A stretch of 64,000 nt of DNA from Petrolisthes cinctipes (Eukaryota; Arthropoda; Malacostraca; Decapoda; Porcellanidae): the NCBI GenBank assembly GCA_033782935.1, contig JAWQEG010001447.1:67001-131000 (forward strand), in the 5' to 3' direction. The notes beneath the pieces are model-generated. The model saw nothing but the letters and a program-made list of their open reading frames with translations, was not told where the DNA came from and ran no database searches. Positions within the stretch are counted from its first letter, which is position 1. Each line of letters begins with the position of its first letter. Of the stretch, positions 1-11,534 are shown piece by piece. The position numbers and the translations under genes are program-made.

Positions 1-1064
1 TGAGTACCAATGTTTATTATCCACTGTCTTATCTTTCTGCCATGTACTATCATATTTATGTATTGTATAAGAACGAACTATCGAGGTATACTGAATTATG
101 TTGTATTGAAAAGAATAGGACTGTTATTTCACAGCCTAGCAACACGCCCCCTTATTAATGTGTGAATCTTTAGCATAGGTTAGCTTATATACACACAATA
201 ACATGCACCTAGCTAAACACATTAATTTTAAGATGATTTTTATGTGACAATGTATTAATATTCATGTATTAATGATACTATCTATGTTCATTTATGTACA
301 AGATGTGCCTATGTCTTAATGTCTATTTTAGGTTACTATACATGTCTTCATTGTTACTATCTTAATTATCATGTACCGTACCAACATTGTGAACTGGCCT
401 TCTATTAAATAAAGCTTTAATGCCTGGGGGGCCAGGCGGGTAGCGTGATAGAGCGATGTACAGTAGAATAACAACATGTACCAGACGCCCTCTTGAAACA
501 ACTCCCCTTCTCCAAACCACAAGGAGGGTCTCCTTCTCCCCTCTGAGCTCATCTATTTAGCTGTCATCTCTTTACAAACAAAGAGAGAGAGAGAGAGAGG
601 GAGAGAAAGTGGGAGAGAGAGAGAAAGGGAGAGAAAGTAGAAAGAGAGAGAGAGAAGAATTGGGTGGAGCTTAGACAAGAACTCCACCCCTTTCAAGAAG
701 GTAATAATAATATCTGAATAGACTTGGCATCTTCCAATAGAGAATGTATATAAGCAGTGAAGTTGAACTAATATGTAGGATTTCCTAAACTGACTCCCAG
801 GGCTATAACCTGTCTCCATAAGAGAGAGACACAGGCATATAAGACAAGGCATTAAATATAATTCCCTGTATAGAGATAAGTATGTATAAATAAATTAAGC
901 CTAAAGAAACTTGTGCAGTCACCTTACCTAAGAACACCACAACGCCGAGCTCGCTACCTAATACCACAACAACCACAACAACAACAACAACTACTACAAC
1001 TACAACTCCGGACTAAGGTATTGTATCAGATCCTGAACGAGTTAAAGCCTTAGAGGACTGGTAC
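1..1064. other. Left flank outside the repeats, no gene recognised
   Basis: AT-rich sequence with a purine GA-type microsatellite at about 580-655 and a CAA/ACAACA-rich stretch at about 958-1,010. Short open frames on the minus strand (328-852) run through the GA tract and match nothing I know. No copy of this stretch is seen elsewhere in the window, so it marks the outside of the left duplication. Confidence 0.5.
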
Positions 1065-1569
1065 AGTTTGCCCAGGTTAGGTCCCAGTAGTCTGATGTGG
1101 TTAGGTTAGGTTAGGTTAGGTTAGGTCAGGCTAATGTCAAAATACCCCATCTGAATATGCCCTATCTTGGAAATGGGGCATTTGTGGAGGAAATGCCATA
1201 GAAGAAAATAGTCTTAAAATTGTCTAAATAAGTGGGTAAAGAAGGTAGAAAACCCATATGCAATAACGGTAATTCTTTCAATATTTACTAGCTAGGTCAG
1301 GTTAGGTCAGATTAATTTCCAAAATATGTTTGTAAAATGGGGAACATCTCCCAGAGAAACACCATAGATGAAAAGTGTGTTAGAATGGTCCAAAATAGTG
1401 GTTAATGATACTAAAATATACAATATAGTGAATGAACTACTTCTATAATTTTACCTATAATAATAATAATAATAATAATAATATATTACCTTTCATTATC
1501 TTCATCTTCCATGACCTGGTTAGCACCTGACCAATTCTGTTGACATTACATTAGGTTAGGTTAGGTTTA

Positions 1570-1572
<3 letters not shown>

Positions 1573-1620
<48 letters not shown>

Positions 1621-1621
1621 C

Positions 1622-1658
<37 letters not shown>
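1573..1658. repeat. AAT trinucleotide microsatellite
   Basis: Roughly 28 AAT units with a single interruption. The equivalent position near 7,520-7,570 is shorter and carries ATG units, while the right arm at about 33,463-33,550 has a long ATT array. The locus is therefore length-variable between duplicated copies. Confidence 0.9.
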
Positions 1659-1660
<2 letters not shown>

Positions 1661-2004
1661 TACCATTGAAGAAAAGTGTCTTAGAATGTTATAAATTAGC
1701 GAGAAAAAAAAGGTAAAAACTTTGTATTAAAAAACAGTAATAGAATAGATTAAAATAATAATAATAATAATAACATATACATACATACATATAGTCTATT
1801 TTCACTGATTTACATACCAAAAAAATATTGAGAGAGAGAGAGAGAGAGAAAACCAATAAAATAATGGGTAAGGTATCTATTGAAAGAATTAATGTTTTGT
1901 AGCAGTGTTGCCAGATCCGGCTATGTCCCAAAATTTTGCCCCGGTCATTTCCTGTACTTTACCACGGTTATTTCCCAGTAGTTTGCCCATGTTAGGTCCC
2001 GGTA

Positions 2005-2252
2005 GTTTGCCCAGGTTAGGTTAGGTTAGGTTAGGTCAGGTCAGGTCAGGTTAGGTTAGGTAAGGTCAGGTTAGGTTAGGTTAGGTTAGGTAAGGTCAGG
2101 TTAGGTCAGGTCAGGTTTGGTTAGGTCAGGTCAGGTTTGGTTAGGTTAGGTCAGGTTAGGTAAGGTCAGGTTTGGTTAGGTCAGGTTAGGTAAGGTCAGG
2201 TCAGGTTAGGTAAGGTCAGGTTACGTCAGGTCAGGTCAGGTTAGGTAAGGAT
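2005..2252. repeat. TTAGG/TCAGG pentamer array inside a MITE
   Basis: About 45 pentamers alternating GGTTA, GGTCA and GGTAA. The left side continues into GTTTGCCC, ACTTTACC and AGTGTTGCCAG motifs and then into a GGTATCTATTGAAAGAATTA terminus near 1,868. That is the end of the MITE family seen complete at 16,573-16,911, so the array is an expanded internal part of that element, not chromosome-end DNA. Confidence 0.8.
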
Positions 2253-2505
2253 ATGAATTGGTTGGCTCTATCTTTGTTTCAATTATTAATGAGTTTGAAA
2301 TATAGTTGAATGGTGGTAAGTTGTATAAAGCAAATATAAGAACCTAAGAAGTATAAGACTGACTCTGGAGAAAAAAGTGTCTACAGCAACAAGAAGTGGA
2401 CTAAAACAAAGTAAGAAGTTACCATCCCAGGATCAGCTGATTAATGAAACATGACTGAAGGAGGAAGGGGATAACAGATGTAAACAAGTAGAGGAGGAAG
2501 CTCAA

Positions 2506-3282
2506 GGTTTGTCCAGACTGCAACAACTCTGATGCTGCATTTTGGTGTGGTCTTTGTGAATTCTGGCATCATATTAAGTGTGAAGGAGTATCAAGGGAAC
2601 TACTGTATATATAAATTTTTAAACAGGAGTGATGCTAGTAAACTACACTGGTATTACAATAAGTGTGATAATGTTGCTGTCAAGGTCCTGAGTCACATTT
2701 ACAAAGCTGGAAAAGAGACAAGATGTAGTGGAAACAAAGATGAAAAACCTAGAAAAGGAGACAACTGCCAAGCTTCTTGTTTTTGAGAATGAGATAGCAG
2801 TAGTAAAGGGCAGAATTAGCACAGAAATGGATGAAGTGAAAGAGAAATTGGAAGTACAAAAAGTGTTGGAACTAGGAAAGTTGGATAAGTTTCAAGAGGT
2901 TCAGAAGGATATTAATGATATAAAAGGTAAGTTACTTGAAGAAGTTAAGGAGAAAGTTTGCATTGAGGTGAAGAATGATTTAGTATAATCCTGCAAAGAT
3001 GTTGTGAAGGAGGAGACCCAAAATATTTGCAACTCACATAGTGCTACAAAAGTAAGCAAAAGTGTGATTGCAGAGGAGACAGTGGAACAAGTGAAGGATA
3101 TGTTACACAGAAAGAATAATATAGTACTGCACAGAATGCCGGAAGAAATGATAAGTGGATTTAACATGGAGGAGAGAGAAGACAAGATGAGACATGATAA
3201 ACTAATGTTTAAAGAGATTTGTGGAGAGCTGAACCTAAATTGTTTTGATAGTGAAGATGAGGATCATGAGAAACTTGTATAA
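2506..3282 (+). pseudogene. LINE A ORF1 remnant: PHD-like finger plus coiled coil (outer copy)
   Basis: The frame starting near 2,506 encodes a C-x2-C-x8-C-x2-C-x4-H-x3-C pattern with Trp next to the fourth Cys, like the first half of a PHD finger. A frame change follows. The later W-x-x-N-K-C segment looks like the closing half, with the expected first Cys of the pair replaced by Tyr. Two further open pieces (2,728-2,988 and 3,004-3,282) are rich in Lys, Glu and Val with heptad spacing, suggesting a coiled coil. This fits the ORF1 nucleic-acid-binding protein of a CR1/Jockey-type non-LTR retrotransposon. It is broken by frameshifts and a stop at 2,986. Confidence 0.7.
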
Positions 3283-3587
3283 ACTAAAGAATGTTAAGGA
3301 ACTTTTATTCAGGAATGTGTCAGTGTATCATGATGTGACGAGAGAGGAACGGGAATAAGAAAAGGAACTAAGGAAACAGGCCAAAGAGAAGAGTGAGGAG
3401 GAGAAGGATGTGGTAAGAGGGAAGCCATGGAAGCGGTATCTACTGTGTGTAAAGAGAAACCAAGAGGAAAATATCCAGTAAAGATGAGGCAGAATGGAGA
3501 AAAGATTAAGTCTCAAAATAAGATACATGTGATGTTTAGTAATGTTGATACTTTTACATGTGACAACTTGAGGTAAGAATAGGAGAT

Positions 3588-3836
3588 ATGAGAGTGAAAC
3601 CCCATGTGATAATAATACTGGAGGTGAAGCCAAAGAACTATAGATATGAAAAGAGTATTGTAGAGTTTAATATCAAGGGATACAAATTATTAGGAAAAAA
3701 TATATCTGAAGAAAGCTGTGGGAGAGGTTTGTTGATGTATGTGAAACATGGGGTGTCCTATAGTATTGAGGAAGGTGGTGATTTATGTGAATACAGGCAA
3801 TTCTCATTTTACACTGGCATTATGTATGTGAAATAG
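3588..3836 (+). pseudogene. LINE A ORF2 start: endonuclease N-terminus, truncated
   Basis: Encodes an apurinic-endonuclease-like N-terminal segment with the hydrophobic strand and E-V-K-P motif (compare E-x-K/H-x in LINE endonucleases), then G-R-G-x-x-x-Y-V-K. After residue about 69 the frame enters the TTCTCATTTTACACT MITE terminus, so the last residues are not endonuclease. The element is cut at 3,910 by the duplication junction. Confidence 0.75.
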
Positions 3837-3910
3837 TGTGTGTGTAATGAATGTATGTACTGTATACACTTATTGTACACTATATTACACACCCAATATA
3901 CAAGTGTACT

Positions 3911-4402
3911 TGTATATTAATTTTGTAAAAAGAACAATAATTTTTTATGTTCTATTTGCCTATAAGTTTTTTATTTTTATACTGTTGTCATCTATTTGAG
4001 CTGCATGGACAGTTATCATTAGTTTGAATATAATTCCATTTTATTTAGAAGAGAGGGAATATTTTAAATATGTTCAATTTGTGTGAGATGTTACATAGAG
4101 AGATAGATGATGATGATAATAATAATAATAATAATATTAATAATAATAATAATAACTGAAAAGTCAAGAAAATTGAATACCAAACATATTATACATGTTA
4201 ACTATGTTAAATTTGTGTGAGATGTTATGCTCCGCGCTTCACGAAATGTCATTTGTTTATGTTTTGGAGATGTGTAAGTGAGAGAGGTGGTGGTTGACAC
4301 TGGCTGCTACGTTCCATGTGTGTTGCCTCCAGAATTATAAAGTTAATTTCCTTGCTCCTGTGCCTCTGCTTTATCCTGCCATATGTATCTACCAGCTCAA
4401 CA
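3911..4402 (+). mobile_element. Copia 3' tail plus 207-bp LTR (left-arm copy)
   Basis: The 3' non-coding end of the Copia element at 36,746-40,635 followed by its LTR (4,196-4,402, starting TGTTAACTATG and ending CAGCTCAACA). The LTR matches 36,746-36,952 and 40,424-40,635 in reverse complement. An ATA-type microsatellite sits just before it. No coding part is present, because the element is cut at 3,911 by the rearrangement. Confidence 0.85.
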
Positions 4403-4528
4403 CAATGAGAGGACACAGTAAGAAATTAATTAAAAGAAGAGGAGATAAAGATGTACAGATATATAGATTTCCAAATAGAGTAATAGACGAATTGAATAAA
4501 TTACCAGAAGAAGTGGTGTGTGTCAAAA

Positions 4529-4563
<35 letters not shown>

Positions 4564-4892
4564 TATGTACAGAAATATAGCTTTCCAAATAGAGTAAAAG
4601 ACGAATTGAATAAATTACCAGAAGAAGTGGTGTGTGTCAAAAACACACACACACACACACACACACAAATATGTACAGAAATATAGCTTTCCAAATAGAG
4701 TAATAGATGAATGGAATAAATTACCAGAAGTGGTGTGTGTCAAAAACATACACACACACACACACATATTATGTACTGTACACACACGCAATATTATGTA
4801 CTGTACACACACACACACACACAATATTATGTACTGTACACACACACACACACAATATTATGTACTGTACACACACACACATATTATGTACT

Positions 4893-4925
<33 letters not shown>

Positions 4926-5330
4926 ATTATGTACTGTACACACACACACACACACACACATAATATTATGTACTGTACACACACACTATGAAGAAAGGCT
5001 AGCGAAACTAAAATTACCTAAACTAGAAGAAAGATGAAAGAGAGGTGATATGATTATGGTTTACAAAAGTGTCACAGAAAAAGAAAAGATAGATATATAT
5101 AACTTATGTCAACAAGGAATACCTACAATGAGAGGACACAGTAAGAAATTAATTAAAAGAAGAGGAGATTAAGATGTACAGAAATATAGCTTTGCAAATA
5201 GAGTAATAGACGAATGGAACAAATTACCAGAAGAAGTGGTGTGTGTCAAAAACATACATAACTTTAAAGAAAAATATGATAATTGTGATTTAAAATACGG
5301 GACATTACGAGCTTGACTCAATCCTGTAAA
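4403..5330 (+). pseudogene. LINE D ORF2 C-terminus with CA-array-driven tandem copies
   Basis: The segment encoding R-G-H-S-K-K-L-I-K-R-R-G, then F-P-N-R-V-I-D-E-x-N-K-L-P-E-E-V-V, is the typical C-terminus of CR1-like LINE ORF2. The F-P-N-R-V to CVKN part is present three times in a row (4,440, 4,570 and 4,680), each copy followed by a CA array. After a complex CA/TACTGTACACA array, an upstream C-terminal piece (Y-E-E-R-L, 4,987) runs through a normal copy to 5,320. Stops interrupt it. The long HTHT reading frames here are microsatellite, not protein. Confidence 0.75.
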
Positions 5331-5600
5331 GATACAAATAGGTAAGAACATATTATGTACTGTACACATACACACACACACACACAATTAAACCCAAACA
5401 CAGTCACTCACCTAGATGGTCAGGTGGCAATCCCTCTCAGCTGGCAACATTGGACACTGGCAACACTGATCTAGGGCTGGATACCACAGTGTTGCCAACT
5501 ACAGGAGAATCGCCCTACATTTTGGACATTTCAACCTCGCGGCAGAATATCAGTGTTGCCAACTATAGGATAATCGCCCTACATTTTTACAGAATCTGAA
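5331..5600. repeat. CA array and GTGTTGCCA-motif sequence
   Basis: A short CA array (5,366-5,388) is followed by sequence with three copies of the GTGTTGCCA/TGGCAACA motif and two copies of a TAGGGCGAT-type block (reading ATCGCCCTACAT here). No coding signal is seen. Confidence 0.5.
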
Positions 5601-5935
5601 AAAAAAAAATGTTGGGGGTACTATCAAATAAACAAAAAAGAAATATGTTATGAAAATATTATTATATAAACATGTTATAAAAGTACTATTATATAAACAG
5701 AAAAAATTATGTTAAAAAATTATTATATAAACAAAAAATATATATATTAAGAAAGCATTATTATATAAACAGAAAATAAATATGTTAAGAAAGTATTATT
5801 ATATAAACAGAAAAGAAATATATATAAAAAGTAATATTAAATACACAGAAAAGAAATATGTTAAGAAAATACTGATAAATAAACAGAAAATAAATATGTT
5901 AAGAAAATACTATTAAATAAAATATCTATTACCCT
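5600..5935. repeat. AT-rich degenerate minisatellite (TATTATATAAACAGAAAA unit)
   Basis: About nine degenerate units of roughly 35-40 bp sharing TATTATATAAACAGAAAA and AAATATGTTAAGAAA blocks. The mirror copy is at about 35,225-35,560. Confidence 0.75.
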
Positions 5936-6059
5936 CAATTATCATATGTATGTATGTTTATGCATTTAAAAAAATAATGTATGAAATCATTAGAGAAAAT
6001 GTAGTTAGGGCGCCCTGTGTTGTTCAACCAATCAGGTGTCGGCTTTTAAGTGACTAACC

Positions 6060-6895
6060 CCCCCCCAAAAAAAAAAAAAAAAAAAAAAAATATAAAAAAG
6101 AAGCATAGTTTATCACACACAAAAAAGTTAATCACAAAAAAAAAATAATAATAATAATGATAATATTAATAAGCATAGTTTATCACACACACAAATGAAA
6201 AGGATAGTTTATCACAAAAAAAAAAATAAAAATAAGCCTAGTTTATCACACAAAAAAAAAAGCATAGTTAAAAAAAATTATTAATAATAATAATAATAAT
6301 TATAAGCCTAGTTTATCACACACACACAAAAAAAGTATAGTTTATCAAACACACAAAAAAAGCATAGTTTATCACCAAAAAAGAAGAAACATAGTTTATC
6401 GCACACAAAAAAAGAAACAGTTTATCACCAAAAAAAAAGAAAAAAGAAGCATAGTTTATATAAAAAAAGAAAGAAACATAATTTATCACCAAAAGGAAAA
6501 AGAAGCATAGTTTATTACAAAAAAAAAATTAATAATAGGCATCGTTTATCACAAAAAAAGAAGCATAGTTTAACACCAAAAAAAAAAAAAAAAACACACA
6601 AGCAGAGTTTATCACAAAAAAGAAAAGAAAAAAGTATAGCTTATCACAAAAAAGAAATAAAAAAGCATAGTTTATCACCAAAGGAAAAAAGAAGTATAGT
6701 TTATTACCATAAGAAATAATAAACAGTATCACAAAAAAAAAAAAAAACAGTTTATCACAAAAAGAAAGAAAGAAAGAAACAGTTTTTTCAAAAAAAAAAA
6801 ATATATATATAAAACGATACAGTTTATCATAAAAAAAATAAAAAATAAATCATAGTTTATCACCAAAAAAATAATAAACAGAATCATAGTTTTTC
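6060..6895. repeat. A-rich minisatellite with an AGTTTATCAC core
   Basis: At least 25 degenerate units: GCATAGTTTATCAC followed by variable CA and poly-A stretches, with a few AAT arrays inserted. Strongly A-rich on the plus strand. The mirror T-rich copy at about 34,185-35,095 has a different unit arrangement and a long AT dinucleotide array at 35,039-35,080 that is absent here. Confidence 0.85.
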
Positions 6896-7395
6896 AGGTG
6901 ACAGTAGTAAACACAGAAAATGTGTTGTAACGTAAGTAGACTTTCTCAGACTTTTTTCCACGGTCATTTCCTGTACTTTACCACGGTTAGGTCCCGGTAG
7001 TTTGCCCAGGTTAGGTCCCAGTAGTCTGATGTGGTTAGGTTAGGTTAGGTCAGGCTAATGTCAAAATACCCCATCTGAATATGCCCTATCTTGGAAATGG
7101 GGCATTTATGGAGGAAATGCCATAGAAGAAAATAGTCTTAAAATTGTCTAAAGAAGTGGGTAATGAAGGTAGAAAACCCATATGCAATAACGGTAATTCT
7201 TTCAATATTTACTGGCTAGGTCAGGTTAGGTCAGATTAATTTCCAAAATATGTTTGTAAAATGGGGAACATCTCTAAAACGGGGCATCTCCCAGAGAAAC
7301 ACCATAGATGAAAAGTGTGTTAGAATGGTCCAAAATAGTGGTTAATGATACTAAAATATACAATATAGTGAATGAACTACTTCTATACTTTTACC

Positions 7396-7429
<34 letters not shown>

Positions 7430-7737
7430 TATTACCTTTCATTATCTTCATCTTCCATGACCTGGTTAGCACCTGACAAATTCTGTTGACATTACATTAG
7501 GTTAGGTTAGGTTTACTGAATAATAATAATAATGATGATGATGATGATGATGATGCTGATAATGATGATAAAATACCATTGAAGAAGTGTCTTAGAATGT
7601 TATAAATTAGCGAGAAAAAAAAGGTAAAAACTTTGTATTAAAAAACAGTAATAGAATAGATTAAAATAATAATAATAATAATAACATATACATACATACA
7701 TATAGTCTATTTTCACTGATTTACATACCAAAAAAAT

Positions 7738-7799
<62 letters not shown>

Positions 7800-7964
7800 C
7801 CAATAAAATAATGGGTACAGTATCTATTGAAAGAATTAATGTTTTGTAGCAGTGTTGCCAGATCCGGCTAGGTCCCAAAATTTTGCCCCGGTCATTTCCT
7901 GTACTTTACCACGGTTATTTCCCAGTAGTTTGCCCATGTTAGGTCCCGGTAGTTTGCCCAGGTT

Positions 7965-8187
7965 AGGTTAGGTTAGGTTAGGTCAGGTCGGATTAGGTCA
8001 GGTCAGGTCAGGTTTGGTTAGGTCAGGTCAGGTCAGGTTAGGTCAGGTAAGGTCAGGTCGGATTAGGTCAGGTCAGGTTAGGTTAGGTAAGGTCAGGTCA
8101 GGTCAGGTCAGGTTGGGTAAGGTCAGGTCAGGTCAGGTTAGGTAAGGTTAGGTCAGGTTAGGTCAGGTCAGGTCAGGTTAGGTAAGG
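7965..8187. repeat. TTAGG/TCAGG pentamer array (inner copy)
   Basis: Around 44 pentamers, richer in GGTCA than the outer copy and including GGTCGGATTA variants. The order of variants differs from 2,005-2,252 and from the right-arm array, so the three copies have turned over independently. Confidence 0.85.
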
Positions 8188-8442
8188 ATATGAATTTGTT
8201 GGCTCTATCTTTGTTTCAATTATTAATGAGTTTGAAATATAGTTGAATGGTGGTAAGTTGTATAAAGCAAATATAAGAACCTAAGAAGTATAAGACTGAC
8301 TCTGGAGAAAAAAGTGTCTACAGCAACAAGAAGTGGACTAAAACAAAGGAAGAAGTTACCATCCCAGGATCAGCTGATTAATGAAACATGACTGAAGGAG
8401 GAAGGGGATAACAGATGTAAACAAGTAGAGGAGGAAGCTCAA

Positions 8443-9219
8443 GGTTTGTCCAGACTGCAACAACTCTGATGCTGCATTTTGGTGTGGTCTTTGTGAATTC
8501 TGGCATCATATTAAGTGTGAAGGAGTATCAAGGGAAGTACTGTATATACAAATTTTTAAACAGGAGTGATGCTAGTAAACTACACTGGTATTACAATAAG
8601 TGTGATAATGTTGCTGTCAAGGTCCTGAGTCACATTTACAAAGCTGGAAAAGAGACAAGATGTAGTGGAAACAAAGATGAAAAACCTAGAAAAGGAGACA
8701 ACTGCCAAGCTTCTTGTTATTGAGAATGAGATAGCAGTAGTAAAGGGCAGAATTAGCACAGAAATGGATGAAGTGAAAGAGAAATTGGAAGTACAAAAAG
8801 TGTTGGAACTAGGAAAGTTGGATAAGTTTCAAGAGGTTCAGAAGGATATTAATGATATAAAAGGTAAGTTACTTGAAGAAGTTAAGGAGAAAGTTTGCAT
8901 TGAGGTGAAGAATGATTTAGTATAATCCTGCAAAGATGTTGTGAAGGAGGAGACCCAAAATATTTGCAACTCACATAGTGCTACAAAAGTAAGCAAAAGT
9001 GTGATTGCAGAGGAGACAGTGGAACAAGTGAAGGATATGTTACACAGAGAGAATAATATAGTACTGCACAGAATGCCGGAAGAAATGATAAGTGGATTTA
9101 ACATGGAGGAGAGAGAAGACAAGATGAGACATGATAAACTAATGTTTAAAGAGATTTGTGGAGAGCTGAACCTAAATTGTTTTGATAGTGAAGATGAGGA
9201 TCATGAGAAACTTGTATAA
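8443..9219 (+). pseudogene. LINE A ORF1 remnant (inner copy)
   Basis: Same PHD-like finger and coiled-coil segments as at 2,506-3,282, with a few amino-acid changes. The same internal stops and frameshifts are present, so the decay predates the local duplication. It sits directly upstream of the A1 endonuclease, as expected for ORF1-ORF2 order. Confidence 0.7.
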
Positions 9220-9734
9220 ACTAAAGAATGTTAAGGAACTTTTATTCAGGAATGTGTCAGTGTATCATGATGTGACGAGAGAGGAACGGGAATAAGAAAA
9301 GGAACTAAGGAAACAGGCCAAAGAGAAGAGTGAGGAGGAGAAGGATGTGGTAAGAGGGAAGCCATGGAAGCGGTATCTACTGTGTGTAAAGAGAAACCAA
9401 GAGGAAAATATCCAGTAAAGATGAGGCAGAATGGAGAAAAGATTAAGTCTCAAAATAAGATACATGTGATGTTTAGTAATGTTGATACTTTTACATGTGA
9501 CAACTTGAGGTAAGAATAGGAGATATGAGAGTGAAACCCCATGTGATAATAATACTGGAGGTGAAGCCAAAGAACTATAGATATGAAAAGAGTATTGTAG
9601 AGTTTAATATCAAGGGATACAAATTATTAGGAAAAAATATATCTGAAGAAAGCTGTGGGAGAGGTTTGTTGATGTATGTGAAACATGGGGTGTCCTATAG
9701 TATTGAGGAAGGTGGTGATTTATGTGAATATAGG

Positions 9735-10021
9735 CAATTCTCATTTTACACTGGCATTATGTATGAGAAATAGTGTGTGTGTAATGAATGTATGTACTGT
9801 ATACACTTATTGTACACTATATTACACACCCAATATACAAGTGTACTGTACAATGAGGGTTTTCTGTACACAGTTTCATTACACACATTACATTACACAC
9901 CCAATATACAAGTGTACTGTACAATGAGGGTTTTCTGTACACAGTTTCATTACACACATTACATTACACACCCAATATACAAGTGTACTGTACAATGAGG
10001 GTTTTCTGTACACAATTTCAT
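9735..10021. mobile_element. Minisatellite-bearing MITE, one end lost (left arm)
   Basis: Begins with the CAATTCTCATTTTACACT terminus and carries about three 71-bp units (GTACTGTACAATGAGGGTTT). The opposite terminus is missing, whereas the right-arm copy (30,784-31,318) has both ends and about seven units. It interrupts the LINE A1 endonuclease. Confidence 0.75.
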
Positions 10022-10295
10022 TCATAAAAGTGAATATAAAAGGTACAGAGGACTTATTGCTCACAGCTGTATACAGGAGTCCAAATAGCACCACTGAGAA
10101 TAACAACAGGTTATTGGATCTACAACAAGAAATAGGTGAACAAAGAACGAAACACAAAATAGATATAGGCGATTTTAATTTGCCTAACATAAACTGGACA
10201 ACAGGCACAGCATCCAGCGGAGACCAATACAGTCAGAGTTTTATAGAAAAAATAAGAGATTGTTTCTTTGTGCAACATAACAAGATGTAGAGGGA

Positions 10296-10500
10296 GTGAA
10301 AAGTGGATTTTTTTTTTATTTTTTTTTTCTATACCTCAACCTCGGGGCTGTAGGGTGTCAGTAGCCCGTGAGTCTTGTGAGGCCCCGAGATTATTGGGTG
10401 TCGCACTAGATGAGACAATGGAGCTTCATGGTGGTGATGTTGGTACCGTAGCTTCTCTTCTGTCCCACTAGATGACCCACACCTTATTTATACACGTCAC
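10296..10500. other. Unidentified insertion in LINE A1
   Basis: A poly-T run followed by a GC-richer block (CCTCGGGGCTGTAGGGTGTC) separates two parts of the endonuclease that belong together. A poly-T start suggests a reverse-transcribed SINE-like insertion in minus orientation. I cannot name the family or see a clear target duplication. It is also present in the right arm at about 30,303-30,500. Confidence 0.45.
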
Positions 10501-11284
10501 TTGTGTTTACTGACGATGACGTAAGAGTAGAGGGGATTGAAGTAGACTGCCCCCTCGGAAAAAGTGATCATGCCTGCATAACTTTTCATTGTGATATAGA
10601 ACCACAGATAAGGAAGACAAAGAAGAAGGTGTATTTATATGAAAGAGGAAATTATTTAGAAATGAAGGAGAAACTAAATATAGACTGGAAAGACCACTTG
10701 AATACTGAAGACATCGATGACATGTGGAATAGATTTATAACTAAATTGTAGGAAGTTATCAGTGATTGTATACCATGCAGAATGTTTAAGGAAAGGGAAT
10801 CAAGGAAAACCTTAAACAGTGAATTTACCCATGAATAGGAAACTGAGGGCAAAGATTAAGAAAAAGCAAAGGAACGATTGAGGAAAATGGCAGAAAGAAA
10901 TAACAGACAGTGGGAATAGGGAATATCAGAGAGTGCAATGTTGAGTACAGACATTTAAATAACCAAGTAAGGAAAGAAACTAGGAGAGAAGTTAAAGCAA
11001 AGGAACAAACAATACCACAAAATGTAAAAAGCAATCCAAAGATATTCTGGAAGTACGTTAACTCTAAGACGAAGACAGTATCTGGGATCACAGAATTATA
11101 TATGGGAGGTGACAAAAATAACAACACAACGAGTGACAAGGAGAAGGCACAAGAGTTAGCAGAGTTTTTTTTCATCAGTATTTATGAACGAACCGCAAGG
11201 AGCTGTGCCAGAATTGAAAGTGAGACAAGAAAAACCATTGTCAATTATGGAAATATCAAGGGAAGATAATATATAATAATAATT

Positions 11285-11534
11285 GAGGCGTCTATTTGCA
11301 TAACGGGATAAACACCACCTCTGGTGAAATTGAAATGGCACTGTCTTCCCCCCCTAGTAAACATCTACAATTTACGTGGTGAAGTCCATATCCCCTTTTG
11401 GAGTTTCTAAGAAGGCTTAAAATGAAGTATAAATAGAGAGATTATAACCTTTTGTACACAGATGTTAAACTTTAAACCCATTTTTCTCAAAACTTGAATT
11501 GTGTCGCTTATCTCGTTATGTAAATAGACGCCTC
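11285..11534. mobile_element. 250-bp MITE with GAGGCGTCTATTT termini
   Basis: Ends with inverted GAGGCGTCTATTTGCATAAC and GTTATGTAAATAGACGCCTC. It lies between the LINE A1 linker and the RT domain. The right-arm copy has lost one terminus by a small deletion near 29,290. Superfamily not determined. Confidence 0.75.

Larger units (their letters stand above)
1065..3910. repeat. Direct repeat A (outer copy of 6,999-9,847)
   Basis: From the GTTTGCCCAGGTTAGG motif onward this 2.85-kb block is nearly colinear with 6,999-9,847. It has the same AAT microsatellites, pentamer array, LINE ORF1 and start of the endonuclease. It ends abruptly inside a 71-bp minisatellite unit, where Copia tail sequence begins. 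The two copies differ by scattered substitutions, microsatellite length and pentamer arrangement. Confidence 0.9.
6999..9847. repeat. Direct repeat A' (inner copy of 1,065-3,910)
   Basis: Colinear with 1,065-3,910 and, inverted, with about 31,265-34,075. It contains the pentamer-bearing MITE remnant, a GA microsatellite expanded to about 28 units (7,741-7,796, versus about ten units at 1,830) and LINE A ORF1. Confidence 0.9.
9525..11270 (+). pseudogene. LINE A1 ORF2: endonuclease and linker, interrupted
   Basis: Endonuclease pieces lie at 9,525-9,734 and 10,030-10,290. The second has Y-R-S-P and G-D-F-N-x-P-x-I-N-W, the catalytic Asp/Asn motif of LINE endonucleases. After an inserted block, 10,503-10,750 gives F-T-D-D-D and S-D-H-A-C-I, the final catalytic Asp-His strand. 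The pre-RT linker follows (10,910-11,180; N-P-K-I-F-W-K-Y-V). Frames change several times, and MITE insertions at 9,735 and 11,285 split the gene. The clade is CR1/Jockey-like by motif style; exact clade assignment needs a tree. Confidence 0.8.

Noticed and set aside
328..852. Minus-strand frames in the left flank
   Set aside because: They run through a GA microsatellite and show no recognisable motif or start context.
2005..2252. TTAGG array as an interstitial telomere or fusion point
   Set aside because: Variant-rich, flanked by MITE terminus and subterminal motifs, and repeated at several sites with the same flanks.
4294..5037. HTHTHT-rich frames at 4,294-5,037 and 36,120-36,857
   Set aside because: These are CA/GT microsatellites read as protein, with lengths differing between arms.
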